DNA from: Agrobacterium rubi TR3 = NBRC 13261
Lineage (GTDB): Bacteria; Pseudomonadota; Alphaproteobacteria; Rhizobiales; Rhizobiaceae
Length of the DNA stretch: 64,000 nt
Assembly: GCF_000739935.1 (NCBI RefSeq)
Contig: NZ_BBJU01000016.1
Coordinates: 62,001 to 126,000, forward strand
Direction: 5' to 3'
Shown here: positions 32,084-41,745 of the stretch, one piece after another
Numbering within the stretch: position 1 is the stretch's first letter
Layout: the number at the start of each line of letters is the position of its first letter
The notes under the pieces: model-generated
Told to the model about the DNA's origin: nothing
What the model saw: only the letters and a program-made list of their open reading frames with translations
The model's database searches: none
Translations under genes and position numbers: made by a program

Positions 32084-32099
32084 CTTACGTAAACGTAAG
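32084..32099. promoter_or_regulatory. Palindromic operator candidate upstream of mdh
   Basis: CTTACGTAAACGTAAG is a perfect inverted repeat (7-bp arms, 2-base centre) located 146 bases before the mdh start. A variant, CTTACGTCAACGTCAA, is found upstream of the sdh operon, which suggests a shared regulator of TCA genes. The ACGT-N2-ACGT core resembles sites of MerR-type LiuR regulators as I recall them. Confidence 0.55.
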
Positions 32100-32118
32100 A
32101 AATTAAGTTATAAAAGTG

Positions 32119-33282
32119 TCACGCAGCGGCGCGTTTTTCGTTGTGTAACGCCAAATAGTCGGCGCTTCGCATCTCGAACAACCGCGAAGCGGTGCGATCA
32201 AACTCGAAACCTTCCGTACCCTTGCGCTTCTCCAGCAAATCTTCCGGCATAGCCGCAGCCGACGCGAAGACCCTTACCGTACGATCGTAGAAGGCATCGA
32301 TGAGGATGATGAAACGCTTCGTTTCATTGCGCTTGTCGGCATTCAGCAACGGAATATGGTCGATGAAAACGGTATCGAAACGGTCAGCGATGGCCAGAAA
32401 GTCCGAAGCACCAAGCGGCTTTTCACAGAGATCGGAGAATGAAAAACGCGCAACGCGACCGGCAGCCTGCGGCACGGGCACCGAGCGTCCCTTCCTGGCA
32501 ATCTCGGTGGGTGCGCTGACGTGACCTTCTGTCAATTGCCGCCAGGCCACATCCATGGCCTTGTCGGCGGCTTCGTCCAACGGCGTCACATAGACCGGCA
32601 GGCTCTTGATCTTTTCCATCCGATAATCGGTCGGGCTATTCAGCGTGACGACCTCGACATGCTGCTGTAGCAAATCGACGAAAGGGAGAAACAAGCTGCG
32701 ATTGAGCCCATCCTTGTACAGATTGTCCGGCAAGACGTTCGACGTCGTCACCAGCACGCATCCATTGGCGAAAAGTTCGGTAAACAGCCGGGCAAGGATC
32801 ATCGCATCGGCGATATCCGTGACCGAAAACTCATCGAAACACAGCAGTTCCGCCTCGGCCAGCAACTGTGCGGCAACGGGCGGGATAGGGTCCGCCTGCT
32901 TGGTCTCGCCGTTCTTCAATTTCTGGCGATGCGCATGGACGCGATTATGGACGTCTGCCATGAATTCGTGAAAATGGCAGCGGCGTTTCTTTTCGATCGG
33001 CGCCAACTGAAAAAACATGTCCATCAGCATGGTCTTGCCGCGACCGACACTACCCTCGACGTAGAGACCTTTGACGGACGAAGCAGGCCCGGCTTTCTTG
33101 GCGAACATCCAGCCCAGCGCGCTTTTCTTCTTGGCGGGTTTGCGGATTTTGAGATCGGTCAGAATACGATCGAGATGGGCGGCCACATCCAGTTGTGCGG
33201 CGTCGGCCTTCAGCTCGCCAGAGGCGGTCAATGTGTTGAGTTGCTCAACGACGCTATGATTGTAGTCCGGTAATGGCTTCAT
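32119..33282 (-). CDS. zapE: Cell division ATPase ZapE (AFG1 family)
   Basis: AAA-type ATPase linked to Z-ring control and, in the mitochondrial relative AFG1, to turnover of respiratory proteins. The 387-aa product has Walker A YVEGSVGRGKTMLMD, the HFHEFM block and Walker B LLCFDEFSVTDIADAMIL. The ATG at 33282 is better spaced from AGG than the ATG at 33288. It lies between sdh and mdh on the same strand, the usual alphaproteobacterial place. Confidence 0.94.
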   Translation of the reverse strand: MKPLPDYNHSVVEQLNTLTASGELKADAAQLDVAAHLDRILTDLKIRKPAKKKSALGWMFAKKAGPASSVKGLYVEGSVGRGKTMLMDMFFQLAPIEKKRRCHFHEFMADVHNRVHAHRQKLKNGETKQADPIPPVAAQLLAEAELLCFDEFSVTDIADAMILARLFTELFANGCVLVTTSNVLPDNLYKDGLNRSLFLPFVDLLQQHVEVVTLNSPTDYRMEKIKSLPVYVTPLDEAADKAMDVAWRQLTEGHVSAPTEIARKGRSVPVPQAAGRVARFSFSDLCEKPLGASDFLAIADRFDTVFIDHIPLLNADKRNETKRFIILIDAFYDRTVRVFASAAAMPEDLLEKRKGTEGFEFDRTASRLFEMRSADYLALHNEKRAAA

Positions 33283-33332
33283 AAACATGCCTCAGGCGCG
33301 AGCAACGTGAAACGCTGCCCGCGTGACAAAAA

Positions 33333-33872
33333 TTATCGGCTGAGGCTGAGTGGCTGACCGCTGTTGGTCGTGCCGTCGTAACGGGTATCGCCGGTCTTGT
33401 AGACACGACCGATCGTATCGCCGGCGCGGTTCTTGAACTGAACCATCTTGTTGGAGACTTCCCATGATCCCATGGACGACAATTCACCCGCGCAACCACG
33501 CGTACCACCACGCGAGCCACTGCCGAGGTTCGTCAATGTCAGGAACATATCGCAGCTTGCGCCGCCGTTTGACACGCGCCAGTTGCCGACCATGGCTTCC
33601 TTGGTAACATCCATGGCAGCAGCCGGAGCAGCAGAGGCAACGTTTGTGCCACCAGGTGCTGCATTTGCAGGCGCATTCGGGAACTGTGCGGAGCCGCCAG
33701 GAGGTGGCAACGCACCGGACTGCACTGACGGTACCGGCTGCGCCTGAAGCGGCGGAGTATAACCGGGATTGCCGCTTGGAGCGCTATTGTTGTTGTAATC
33801 GAAGGAGGTACGCTGGCAACTGGCAAGGCTCATAACGACCGCTAGACCCGTCACCACATATCTGAACTGCAT
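33333..33872 (-). CDS. Omp19-like outer-membrane lipoprotein with protease-inhibitor (Inh) domain
   Basis: A 179-aa lipoprotein. The signal peptide ends in a lipobox (SLASC), followed by a Pro/Gly/Asn-rich linker (about 25-95) with FPNAP, then an AprI/Inh-type beta-barrel domain (about 100-179) with [29 protein letters not shown] and the C-terminal [16 protein letters not shown]. Length, linker motif and C-terminus closely match Brucella Omp19, which inhibits proteases. ATG 33872 is the only start giving a proper signal peptide. It sits 50 bases before zapE. Confidence 0.88.
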   Translation of the reverse strand: MQFRYVVTGLAVVMSLASCQRTSFDYNNNSAPSGNPGYTPPLQAQPVPSVQSGALPPPGGSAQFPNAPANAAPGGTNVASAAPAAAMDVTKEAMVGNWRVSNGGASCDMFLTLTNLGSGSRGGTRGCAGELSSMGSWEVSNKMVQFKNRAGDTIGRVYKTGDTRYDGTTNSGQPLSLSR

Positions 33873-34019
33873 TTCAAGCTCCCGATTTTCTGCTTCGGCA
33901 GGACCATGTCTACACAAAACGGCTGAATTATTACCAAAGCATTAGCTAACGCAAGCTGCTACCGCGATAATTGCAATTTCAGTCGATTTTTATAGAAATT
34001 TCCAGCCCAGTTATTATCA

Positions 34020-34051
34020 AACAGGCCACGACGGGGAAGTCGCGGCCTGTT
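34020..34051 (-). terminator. Terminator hairpin after sdhB
   Basis: A 13-bp stem (34020-34032 with 34039-34051, one G-U pair) around a six-base loop lies 25 bases after the sdhB stop. On the minus strand it is followed by TTTGATAATAA, a weak U-tract. Confidence 0.65.
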
Positions 34052-34076
34052 CACTATCTTCGATTATGAGCCACCT

Positions 34077-34856
34077 TTAAACGCGACGCTCGACCATCAT
34101 CTTTTTGATCTCGGCGATAGCCTTGGCAGGGTTCAGACCCTTCGGGCACGCCTGCGCGCAGTTCATGATCGTGTGGCAGCGATAGAGGCGGAACGGATCT
34201 TCGAGGTTATCGAGACGTTCACCGGTTGCCTCATCACGGCTGTCGATGAGCCAGCGATAGGCCTGGAGCAAAACGGCAGGACCGAGATAGCGGTCGCCAT
34301 TCCACCAGTAGCTGGGACAGGATGCCGAGCAGCAGGCGCACAGAATGCACTCATAGAGGCCATCCAGCTTCTGACGGTCATCATGGCTCTGCTTCCATTC
34401 CTTGGCAGGCGTCGGAGACACCGTCTTCAGCCAAGGCTCGATGGAGCGGTGCTGGGCGTAGAAATTGGAAAGATCAGGAACGAGGTCCTTCACGACGGGC
34501 ATATGCGGCAGAGGATAGACCTTCACCGTGCCGGAGATTTCTTCCATGCCCTTGGTGCAGGCCAGCGTGTTCGTGCCATCGATGTTCATCGCGCAGGAAC
34601 CGCAAATGCCCTCGCGACAGGAACGGCGCAACGTCAGCGTCGGATCGACATTGTTCTTGATGTAGAGAAGCGCATCGAGAACCATCGGGCCGCAATCATC
34701 GACATCGATGTAATAGGTATCGATGCGCGGGTTCTGGCCGTCGTCAGGGTTCCAGCGGTAAACCCGGTATTCGCGAACATTCTTCGCGCCTGCCGGCTTC
34801 GGCCAGACCTTGCCTTCGGTCATCTGAGAGTTCTTGGGAAGAGCAAGTTCAACCAT
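34077..34856 (-). CDS. sdhB: Succinate dehydrogenase iron-sulfur subunit
   Basis: Electron-transfer subunit of complex II, 259 aa. The 2Fe-2S cluster ligands are in [15 protein letters not shown], the 4Fe-4S and 3Fe-4S ligands in [16 protein letters not shown] and [15 protein letters not shown]. It is the last gene of sdhCDAB. Confidence 0.98.
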   Translation of the reverse strand: MVELALPKNSQMTEGKVWPKPAGAKNVREYRVYRWNPDDGQNPRIDTYYIDVDDCGPMVLDALLYIKNNVDPTLTLRRSCREGICGSCAMNIDGTNTLACTKGMEEISGTVKVYPLPHMPVVKDLVPDLSNFYAQHRSIEPWLKTVSPTPAKEWKQSHDDRQKLDGLYECILCACCSASCPSYWWNGDRYLGPAVLLQAYRWLIDSRDEATGERLDNLEDPFRLYRCHTIMNCAQACPKGLNPAKAIAEIKKMMVERRV

Positions 34857-34873
34857 GTCCAGTTCCTCTCAAA

Positions 34874-36718
34874 TCAATAGACGCGTGCTTTGGGCGCGAT
34901 CTTCTGGAGATCGATGCCCTCGGCAATGAGATCGGTGTGAACCGGACGGTAATCAAGCTTCACATCGCCCTGCTCGTTGACCCAGGCCAGCGTGTGCTTG
35001 CGCCAGTTGACGTCGTCGCGACCACCGAACGGACCATCGACGAAGTCTTCACGCGCATGGCTGCCACGGCTTTCCTTACGGGCTTCCGCGCCGTAAACCG
35101 TGGTGATGGCATTGGCCATGAGGTTTTCGAGTTCGAGCGTTTCCACCAGATCGGAGTTCCAGACCATCGAACGGTCCGTGACCTTGATGTCAGGCAGCTC
35201 TTTCCAGATGGCGGAGATGCGCTTGCAACCGCTTTCCAGCGATTCCTGCGTGCGGAACACGGCGGCATCGTCCTGCATGGCACGCTGCATCTTGTCGCGC
35301 AGAACGGCGGTTGGTGTACCGCCATTGGCGTTGCGCAGGCGGTCGAAGCGATCCATGATCTTGTCGCAGGCAGCGACGTTGAGCGCTGGAACAGCACTGG
35401 CACGATCGATCACTTCGGCGGCGCGAATAGCAGCAGCGCGACCGAACACAACAAGGTCGATCAGCGAGTTGGAGCCGAGGCGGTTCGCACCATGCACGGA
35501 GGCGCAACCGGCCTCACCAACGGCCATCAGGCCCGGAATGATCCGCTCTGGGTTCTCGCTATCGGCATTCAGCACCTCGCCCCAATAGTTGGTGGGAATG
35601 CCGCCCATATTGTAGTGAACCGTTGGCAGAACCGGGATCGGCTCGCGCGTTACGTCCACGCCTGCGAAAATCTTGGCGCTTTCGGAAATGCCCGGCAGGC
35701 GCTCGTGCAGAATGGCAGGATCGAGGTGATCCAGATGCAGGAAGATATGATCCTTGTTCTTGCCAACGCCACGGCCTTCACGGATTTCCATGGTCATACA
35801 GCGCGAAACAACGTCACGCGAGGCGAGATCCTTGGCGGATGGCGCATAGCGCTCCATGAAGCGCTCGCCTTCGGAGTTGACGAGATAGCCGCCTTCACCG
35901 CGCGCACCTTCGGTAATCAGACAGCCTGCGCCGTAAATACCGGTTGGGTGGAACTGAACGAATTCCATGTCCTGAAGTGGAAGACCGGCGCGGGCAACCA
36001 TACCGCCGCCATCACCTGTGCAGGTATGCGCCGATGTTGCCGAGAAGTAGGCGCGGCCGTAACCACCGGTCGCCAGAACGACCATCTTAGCCGTAAAGCG
36101 ATGAATCGTGCCGTCATCGAGGTTCCAGGCAACGACGCCCGTGCAACGGCTGCCATCATCGGACATGATGAGGTCGAGCGCAAAATATTCGATGAAGAAT
36201 TCGGCATTGTTGCGCAGCGACTGGCCGTAAAGCGTGTGCAGAATGGCATGGCCGGTACGATCGGCAGCAGCGCAGGTGCGCTGTACCGGCGGGCCTTCGC
36301 CGTAATTCTGCATGTGGCCGCCGAACGGGCGCTGGTAAATCTTGCCTTCGGCGTTACGCGAGAACGGCACGCCGTAATGCTCCAGCTCATAGACCGCCTT
36401 CGGCGCCTCCATGGCCAGATACTGCATGGCGTCCACGTCGCCTAGCCAGTCGGAACCCTTGACGGTATCGTAAAGGTGCCACTGCCAGCTATCCGGCGTC
36501 ATGTTGTTGAGCGAGGCGGCAATACCGCCCTGTGCCGCAACCGTGTGCGAACGGGTCGGGAAAACCTTTGTGATGCAGGCTGTCTTGAAGCCCTGTTCGG
36601 CCATGCCGAGCGTCGCGCGAAGACCCGCGCCACCGGCACCGACGACGATCACATCATAGGAGTGGTCGACGTAAGTATAGGCCTTGCCGTTCTGAGTGGG
36701 TGAACTGATCGATGCCAT
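34874..36718 (-). CDS. sdhA: Succinate dehydrogenase flavoprotein subunit
   Basis: Oxidises succinate with covalently bound FAD, 614 aa. The dinucleotide motif [16 protein letters not shown], the FAD-linked histidine in [10 protein letters not shown] and the catalytic block [15 protein letters not shown] are present. It starts six bases after sdhD and 17 bases before sdhB. Confidence 0.98.
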   Translation of the reverse strand: MASISSPTQNGKAYTYVDHSYDVIVVGAGGAGLRATLGMAEQGFKTACITKVFPTRSHTVAAQGGIAASLNNMTPDSWQWHLYDTVKGSDWLGDVDAMQYLAMEAPKAVYELEHYGVPFSRNAEGKIYQRPFGGHMQNYGEGPPVQRTCAAADRTGHAILHTLYGQSLRNNAEFFIEYFALDLIMSDDGSRCTGVVAWNLDDGTIHRFTAKMVVLATGGYGRAYFSATSAHTCTGDGGGMVARAGLPLQDMEFVQFHPTGIYGAGCLITEGARGEGGYLVNSEGERFMERYAPSAKDLASRDVVSRCMTMEIREGRGVGKNKDHIFLHLDHLDPAILHERLPGISESAKIFAGVDVTREPIPVLPTVHYNMGGIPTNYWGEVLNADSENPERIIPGLMAVGEAGCASVHGANRLGSNSLIDLVVFGRAAAIRAAEVIDRASAVPALNVAACDKIMDRFDRLRNANGGTPTAVLRDKMQRAMQDDAAVFRTQESLESGCKRISAIWKELPDIKVTDRSMVWNSDLVETLELENLMANAITTVYGAEARKESRGSHAREDFVDGPFGGRDDVNWRKHTLAWVNEQGDVKLDYRPVHTDLIAEGIDLQKIAPKARVY

Positions 36719-36724
36719 GACGGA

Positions 36725-37105
36725 TTATCCTGCGAATGCGATTTTCAGAACGGCGAAGAGACAGAGACCAGCCATGATCACCGAGAAGAAGGTGTTGAGC
36801 ATCAGAAGAACCAGCTTCGGCACTTCCGCATGAACATAGTCTTCGATGATGACCTGCATGCCCAGCTTCATGTGGATGATACCGGAGACGACGACAAGAA
36901 CCATCGTCACGGCAACCAGCGGGTTCGAAAGAGCCGAGGCAACCACGTCGTACGGCGCGCCGCCATACATGACCAGAAACACGACGAAGAAGATCAGCAG
37001 CGGCACGTTGGCAATCGCGGTGACGCGCTGGCGCCAGAAGTGCTCGGTGCCTTCCTTGGCAGAACCCAGACCGCGAACCTTATTGAGAGGTGTACGCATA
37101 TCCAT
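36725..37105 (-). CDS. sdhD: Succinate dehydrogenase membrane anchor subunit
   Basis: Haem/quinone-binding anchor of complex II, 126 aa with three membrane helices. [19 protein letters not shown] at the N-terminus and the haem-ligand region [16 protein letters not shown] are typical of alphaproteobacterial SdhD. ATG 37105 has AGGAGAT eight bases upstream; the 74-residue extension in the long frame is antisense-like and rejected. Confidence 0.95.
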   Translation of the reverse strand: MDMRTPLNKVRGLGSAKEGTEHFWRQRVTAIANVPLLIFFVVFLVMYGGAPYDVVASALSNPLVAVTMVLVVVSGIIHMKLGMQVIIEDYVHAEVPKLVLLMLNTFFSVIMAGLCLFAVLKIAFAG

Positions 37106-37116
37106 GACAGTATCTC

Positions 37117-37509
37117 CTAGCGCACGATCAGGGCGACAACCCAGATCAGCGCGGTCAGACAGATCGAAACCACCCAAGACGCCTTGGCGATCTTCGTGGT
37201 GAAATGCTTGTCGAAGCCATGGCCCAGATCCCACATGAAGTGGCGAAAACCACCCAGCATGTGATGAACCAGCGCCCAAGTGTAGCCGATCAGCACAAGC
37301 TTGCCGATGATGGAGCTCATGGCCCACTGAACCCAGCTATAGGCATCGACACCCGACGCCGTCGCGATCAGCCACCAGGCGACCAGCAACGTGCCGAAGT
37401 AGAGCGCAGCACCGGTAATACGATGCACGATCGACGCAAGCATGGTTGGAATAAGCTTGTAGACTTGAAGATGCGGCGACAATGGCCGATTGCTTGTCGT
37501 ATTCGCCAT
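37117..37509 (-). CDS. sdhC: Succinate dehydrogenase cytochrome b556 subunit
   Basis: First gene of sdhCDAB, 130 aa, three membrane helices. The signature [11 protein letters not shown] near the N-terminus, SIVHRITG and the haem-ligand region [13 protein letters not shown] identify it. ATG 37509 is preceded by GAGGT; the 19-residue extension is rejected. Confidence 0.96.
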   Translation of the reverse strand: MANTTSNRPLSPHLQVYKLIPTMLASIVHRITGAALYFGTLLVAWWLIATASGVDAYSWVQWAMSSIIGKLVLIGYTWALVHHMLGGFRHFMWDLGHGFDKHFTTKIAKASWVVSICLTALIWVVALIVR

Positions 37510-37738
37510 ATAAACCTCACGGCGTTCCTGCGCCTCGAATTGCGGGCGCCCCCAAACAACGCACATGACGGAGGAATGTGCATTGCACCAACCGCGACCT
37601 TTAATAGCACGGCGTCATCACCACAAGCACAATTGCCAGCGGAAACGAATTTAATCGATTGTGGCTAGAAGAATCTTTGCAAATCCGGGGATCGAAAATA
37701 AAATATCCAGCGTTTCCAATTGAAGACCCACAAATTAT

Positions 37739-37754
37739 CTTACGTCAACGTCAA
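37739..37754. promoter_or_regulatory. ACGT-type operator candidate upstream of sdhC
   Basis: CTTACGTCAACGTCAA matches 13 of 16 positions of the perfect palindrome upstream of mdh. It lies 230 bases before sdhC and 56 bases before the divergent small secreted gene, so it may serve either. Both copies are followed within 25 bases by TGTCAC. Confidence 0.45.
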
Positions 37755-37809
37755 TAAAAATGTCACCTAACGGCGATTTCGACCATTAAAAATCCGGAGA
37801 GTATTCGTC

Positions 37810-38178
37810 ATGTTATCGACCCGAATCGCCGCCGCTATGATAGCAATCACCGGCTCATGTGTCGGCAATTCCTATTCATATGCAACCGACCATTTCGAGT
37901 CGAAAAACCGGTTCTATAGTCATCGACAACAGCATCGTTCCTACTACGGTGGTGACGGGTTACCGTCTCATATCGGCGGCGTCGGGACATATGCGGGCGG
38001 CATCTCCGCAATCCGGGCGCCACAAAACGGCATCTACTTTGCAGCGGATGATGGTGTCGGCATACGCTATTCTTCAACAACCCGAAGCGCGGTCAGGCCA
38101 CGCATTATCCACGTCAACAAAAAGACGGTGGGCGCAGAATGCTCCTATGAAGCAGGCGTCTGCGTTATCCGCCCCTAG
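37810..38178 (+). CDS. Small secreted protein, function unknown
   Basis: A 122-aa protein with a signal peptide (about residues 1-25, hydrophobic core AAAMIAITGSCVG, likely cut after SYA). The mature part is rich in Gly, Ser, Tyr and His (for example HRQQHRSYYGGDG). The C-terminus holds two cysteines (AECSYEAGVCVIRP) that could form a disulfide. CGGAGAG lies nine bases before the ATG. It is alone on the plus strand between sdhC and the methyltransferase, and overlaps the latter's end by four bases. I do not recognise a family. Confidence 0.65.
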   Translation: MLSTRIAAAMIAITGSCVGNSYSYATDHFESKNRFYSHRQQHRSYYGGDGLPSHIGGVGTYAGGISAIRAPQNGIYFAADDGVGIRYSSTTRSAVRPRIIHVNKKTVGAECSYEAGVCVIRP

Positions 38179-38819
38179 ACAAACGTCCAGACTGTGGTTT
38201 TCTTAACATCGCTGTCTTCGAGTACCCGTGTCACCGGCACCTCATATGTTGCACAAGCCTGCAACAGCTTTTGCGGCAGATATGCCCGTCCGGGGTCCCC
38301 GACCAGAACGACAACTCCCTTTTGCGTGAGCGCTGAAAACCATGGCGCGAGAACCTCGGCAAACGCCCGATCATAAAAAACATCACCCGCCAGCAACACA
38401 TCGGCTTCTACGTCATCGCCGATGATGTTCTCGCCGGAAAAACCGATCTCGACATTGTTTTCCGCCGCATTGAGAAGAATGGCTGTCTTTGCCCATGGGT
38501 CGATATCAACAGCCATCACGCCGGCCGCACCTGCTTTGGCAGCTGCAATCGCCACAAGGCCGGAGCCGCTGGCAAAATCCACCACGCGCTTTCCGACAAC
38601 CACCTCAGGATGATCGAGAATGTAACGCGCAAGGCCCTGTCCGCCCGCCCAGGCAAAGGCCCAGAAGGGCGGCGGCAGGCCGATCTCCTGCAACTCTTCC
38701 TCCGTCTTCAGCCAGAGTTCATGGGCCTCACTGGCCAGATGCAGTCGGATTTCCGGCACATGCGGCGGGGCCATGACAGTTGTATTGTCGCGGATGAAGA
38801 CCTGCGGATCGGTTTTCAA
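38175..38819 (-). CDS. Class I methyltransferase, probable ETF-beta lysine methyltransferase
   Basis: SAM-dependent protein methyltransferase of about 214 aa. It has the METTL20-type features: PFWAFAWAGGQGLARYILD before motif I (VVDFASGSGLVAIAAA), motif II with DIDPWA, and LLAGDVFYD after it. A METTL20-like enzyme from Agrobacterium is known to methylate electron-transfer flavoprotein beta; PrmA-like annotation is the usual alternative. TTG 38819 lies five bases after the EVE gene stop and keeps the conserved FIRDNTTV segment; an ATG at 38774 would remove it. Confidence 0.8.
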   Translation of the reverse strand: MKTDPQVFIRDNTTVMAPPHVPEIRLHLASEAHELWLKTEEELQEIGLPPPFWAFAWAGGQGLARYILDHPEVVVGKRVVDFASGSGLVAIAAAKAGAAGVMAVDIDPWAKTAILLNAAENNVEIGFSGENIIGDDVEADVLLAGDVFYDRAFAEVLAPWFSALTQKGVVVLVGDPGRAYLPQKLLQACATYEVPVTRVLEDSDVKKTTVWTFV

Positions 38820-38824
38820 TCCGC

Positions 38825-39268
38825 TCAGTCCGGAGAGCGTGGAGGCTTGTCGAGCTTGCCCATGCGGCAGACCTCGAGATATTCCTCCAGCAACACCGGC
38901 TGTACGGAAAGCCGCATGGAGGTAACGAGAGACATTTCCGCAAGCTTCGGATTGGCCTTCACATCCTTCAGCGTCACCGGCGTCGGCATATCGCAAACGG
39001 CCTTGATATGCACGCAGTCCCAGCGCGCATCGCCTTCTGCCGTTGTGTCAGGGCGCGACAACTCACAGACCTCAACGATGCCGACGACCTCCAGCCCCTC
39101 GTTGGAGTGGTAGAAAAAGCCTTTGTCGCCAATCTTCATCGCACGCATATTGTTGCGTGCCTGATAATTGCGAACGCCGCCCCACTCTTCGCCAGCCTCG
39201 CCTTTGGCCTTCTGCTGTTCCCACGACCATGTGGATGGCTCGGACTTGAAAAGCCAGTAATTCGCCAT
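38825..39268 (-). CDS. EVE domain protein
   Basis: A 147-aa single EVE domain (PUA-like fold), related to human THYN1. The family start NYWLFKSEPSTWSWEQQ, the GVRNYQARNNMR block and the FYHSNEG segment are clear. EVE domains bind modified bases in nucleic acids; the target here is unknown. It lies between yciI-like and methyltransferase genes with gaps of six and five bases, so all are in one operon. Confidence 0.92.
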   Translation of the reverse strand: MANYWLFKSEPSTWSWEQQKAKGEAGEEWGGVRNYQARNNMRAMKIGDKGFFYHSNEGLEVVGIVEVCELSRPDTTAEGDARWDCVHIKAVCDMPTPVTLKDVKANPKLAEMSLVTSMRLSVQPVLLEEYLEVCRMGKLDKPPRSPD

Positions 39269-39274
39269 GTCAGC

Positions 39275-39568
39275 TCACACTCCCGGATTGTTGAAGACCC
39301 AATTATAGGGCTTCACATCGACGCTTTCGAACAGACCCGCCTTGGCGTAAGGGTCGGCATCGGCCAGAGCTTTGGCCGCATCGATATCGGCTGCTTCCAC
39401 AATCACCAGGCTGCCGTTCGGCTTTCCCTCAGAATCCAGAAACGGACCGGCCATTTTCAGCGTCCCTTCGGCATTGAGTTTGTTGAGATGCTCCAGATGC
39501 ACGGGGCGTGTGTCCATGCGCACATGCAGATGGTCGGGCTTGTCTTTGCAGATGAAGGCAAACAACAT
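39275..39568 (-). CDS. YciI-family protein
   Basis: A 97-aa protein of the YciI/dimeric alpha-beta barrel family, with the catalytic-type HL pair in RPVHLEHL and the AADPYAKAGLF-like end (DADPYAKAGLFESV). AGGAG lies nine bases before the ATG. It follows gpsA by 21 bases. The function of most members is unknown. Confidence 0.9.
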   Translation of the reverse strand: MLFAFICKDKPDHLHVRMDTRPVHLEHLNKLNAEGTLKMAGPFLDSEGKPNGSLVIVEAADIDAAKALADADPYAKAGLFESVDVKPYNWVFNNPGV

Positions 39569-39589
39569 TTTCGTCTCCTCTTGAGGGCC

Positions 39590-40579
39590 CTACTCGGTGG
39601 TGATGGGCCGTGTCATCAATTGTTGGATGGCGGTTGTGATATCAAGCCTGCCGTCGATGATAGCGGCAACGGCGTCCGTCACAGGCATTTCGATCCCGAG
39701 ACCATCGGCGAGGCGTGAAGCCACAGAGGCAGCGTAAGCGCCTTCCACCAGCCCTCCATGGAACGAGTCGGGATCGCCACCCTGTCCCAGCGAGATACCG
39801 AAACGCAGATTGCGCGACTGATGGCTGGTGGTCGTCAGAACCAGATCGCCAAGGCCGGAGAGACCACGCACCGTATCCGCCTGCCCGCCCATGGCAACCA
39901 CGAGACGCGACATCTCTGCCAGTCCCCGCGAGATCAGTGCCGCCCGCGCCGAATCGCCAAGACCGGCGCCCTCAACAATGCCACCAGCAATGGCCAGCAC
40001 GTTTTTCAGGGCACCGCCCAGTTGCACGCCGATGCGGTCCGTCGACGCGTAGAGCCGAAAGGTGCGGCCGGAAATCGTCTGCGCCAGTCGTTCAGCGACA
40101 CAGACATCCGCCGCTGCGACAGCCATTGCCGTCGGCAATCCCTTGGCGATGTCAGCAGCGAAACCGGGGCCGGACAACACGCCGACCGGGTGATGCGGCA
40201 ACTCATGCTCCAGCACATCCGTCAACAACTGGCCAGAAGAACGATCTATCCCTTTTGCACAGGTGACAATAACAGCATCATTAGCCAGGTAAGGACCGTA
40301 ATTGCGTGCGGCGTAGGCCTGCGCCTGCGATGGCATGGCGAAGAGAACGATGCCCGCATCCCGCAACACTTCGGGTTCGGCAGAATAGTGCAGGGAATCC
40401 GGCAGAGAAATACCCGGCAGCGCCGCATCGTGCACGCCATCGTCCCGCAGGTCTGCCATCAAGGCGGCATCCCGGCCCAACAGCGTCACGTCATGGCGAT
40501 TTTCGAGCGCAACGACCACGGCAATGGCCGTGCCGAAAGCACCGGCGCCGATGACGACGATCTTTTCACGCTTTGTCAT
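39590..40579 (-). CDS. gpsA: Glycerol-3-phosphate dehydrogenase, NAD(P)+
   Basis: Makes sn-glycerol-3-phosphate for phospholipids, 329 aa. NAD motif [18 protein letters not shown], catalytic region [13 protein letters not shown] and the C-terminal [18 protein letters not shown] are diagnostic. Its ATG overlaps the tsaD stop (ATGA), so the two are coupled. Confidence 0.97.
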   Translation of the reverse strand: MTKREKIVVIGAGAFGTAIAVVVALENRHDVTLLGRDAALMADLRDDGVHDAALPGISLPDSLHYSAEPEVLRDAGIVLFAMPSQAQAYAARNYGPYLANDAVIVTCAKGIDRSSGQLLTDVLEHELPHHPVGVLSGPGFAADIAKGLPTAMAVAAADVCVAERLAQTISGRTFRLYASTDRIGVQLGGALKNVLAIAGGIVEGAGLGDSARAALISRGLAEMSRLVVAMGGQADTVRGLSGLGDLVLTTTSHQSRNLRFGISLGQGGDPDSFHGGLVEGAYAASVASRLADGLGIEMPVTDAVAAIIDGRLDITTAIQQLMTRPITTE

Positions 40580-41673
40580 GCCTTCGCTCCCCGCTTGCCA
40601 AAGCCGATCAACGTTTGCGCCTGCGCATCCAGCGGCCAGCGCGAGCGAGGCTGCACGTCGAGATTGTCAGGCTCCATGCCCTGCGCCATCCGCTCAAGCC
40701 CCGCCCATGCGATCATGGCCGCATTGTCGGTGCACAGCTGCAAAGGCGGCGCGATGAAGCGAAAACGGTGCTTGTCGCACAAATCCTGCAACGTGCGGCG
40801 TATCTCCTGATTGGCGGCAACGCCGCCCGCGACCACCAGTGACGGTCCACCGTCGACCTCTGGGAACTCGTCCAGAAACCGTTGCAAGCCGCGGCCGATG
40901 CGATCCTTCAACGTACGAGACACCGCCTTTTGAAAGGACGCGCAGATATCGGCGATATCCTGATCGGAAAGAGGTGCTATCGCGGTAGCCGCCTGGCGAA
41001 CCGCCGTCTTCAGGCCGGAAAACGAAAAATCGAGCCGCGCTTCACCCACCATGGGGCGCGGCAGTGCAAAGCGGTGTGCGTTGCCGGTCGCGGCGGCTTT
41101 TTCAACAGCGGGTCCACCGGGATAAGGCAACCCCAAAAGCTTGGCCGTCTTGTCGAAGGCTTCGCCCAAGGCATCATCGATGGTCGTGCCCCAGCGTTCA
41201 TAGTGTCCGACGCCGCGCACGAGAATGAGCTGGGTATGACCGCCAGAGACCAGAAGCATGAGATAGGGAAAGGACAGGCCATCCGTCAGCCGCGCCGTCA
41301 GCGCATGACCTTCCAGATGGTTGATGGCATAGAGCGGCTTGCCCGCCGCCTTGGCAATCGCCTTGCCCGTCATCAACCCCACGATCAGCCCACCGATCAA
41401 TCCCGGACCGGAAGTGGCGGCCACGGCATCGATATCGGCAAGTGTGACGCCAGCCTTGCCGAGCGCTTCCTCGACAAGCGTATCAAGCGCTTCGACATGG
41501 GCGCGTGCGGCGATTTCCGGTACCACACCGCCATAGGCACTGTGTTCCTCCAGCTGCGACAAAACGACGTCGGAGACGATCTCGCCTCGACCGTCAGCGT
41601 GCCGAACCACCACGGATGCAGCGGTTTCGTCGCAACTTGTCTCAATGCCGAGGATACGAAGAAAGGGGGTCAT
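40576..41673 (-). CDS. tsaD: tRNA N6-threonylcarbamoyladenosine transferase TsaD
   Basis: Catalyses t6A37 formation on ANN-decoding tRNAs, 365 aa. Starts [20 protein letters not shown]; metal-binding histidines lie in NHLEGH, and the ASKHA core in [13 protein letters not shown] and [15 protein letters not shown] 41673 has GGGGGT-like purines nearby; the 95-residue extension overlaps hemC and is rejected. It is divergent from hemC across 72 bases. Confidence 0.97.
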   Translation of the reverse strand: MTPFLRILGIETSCDETAASVVVRHADGRGEIVSDVVLSQLEEHSAYGGVVPEIAARAHVEALDTLVEEALGKAGVTLADIDAVAATSGPGLIGGLIVGLMTGKAIAKAAGKPLYAINHLEGHALTARLTDGLSFPYLMLLVSGGHTQLILVRGVGHYERWGTTIDDALGEAFDKTAKLLGLPYPGGPAVEKAAATGNAHRFALPRPMVGEARLDFSFSGLKTAVRQAATAIAPLSDQDIADICASFQKAVSRTLKDRIGRGLQRFLDEFPEVDGGPSLVVAGGVAANQEIRRTLQDLCDKHRFRFIAPPLQLCTDNAAMIAWAGLERMAQGMEPDNLDVQPRSRWPLDAQAQTLIGFGKRGAKA

Positions 41674-41745
41674 CAGCCGGTTCGTTGATTGCGGTGTTTC
41701 AGAAACTTGGGTACGAACACCTCCGGTAACAATGGATAGAAGCGG

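Noticed and set aside
34937-36445. Plus-strand open frame of 502 codons opposite sdhA
   Set aside because: Antisense artefact; sdhA is unmistakable on the other strand.
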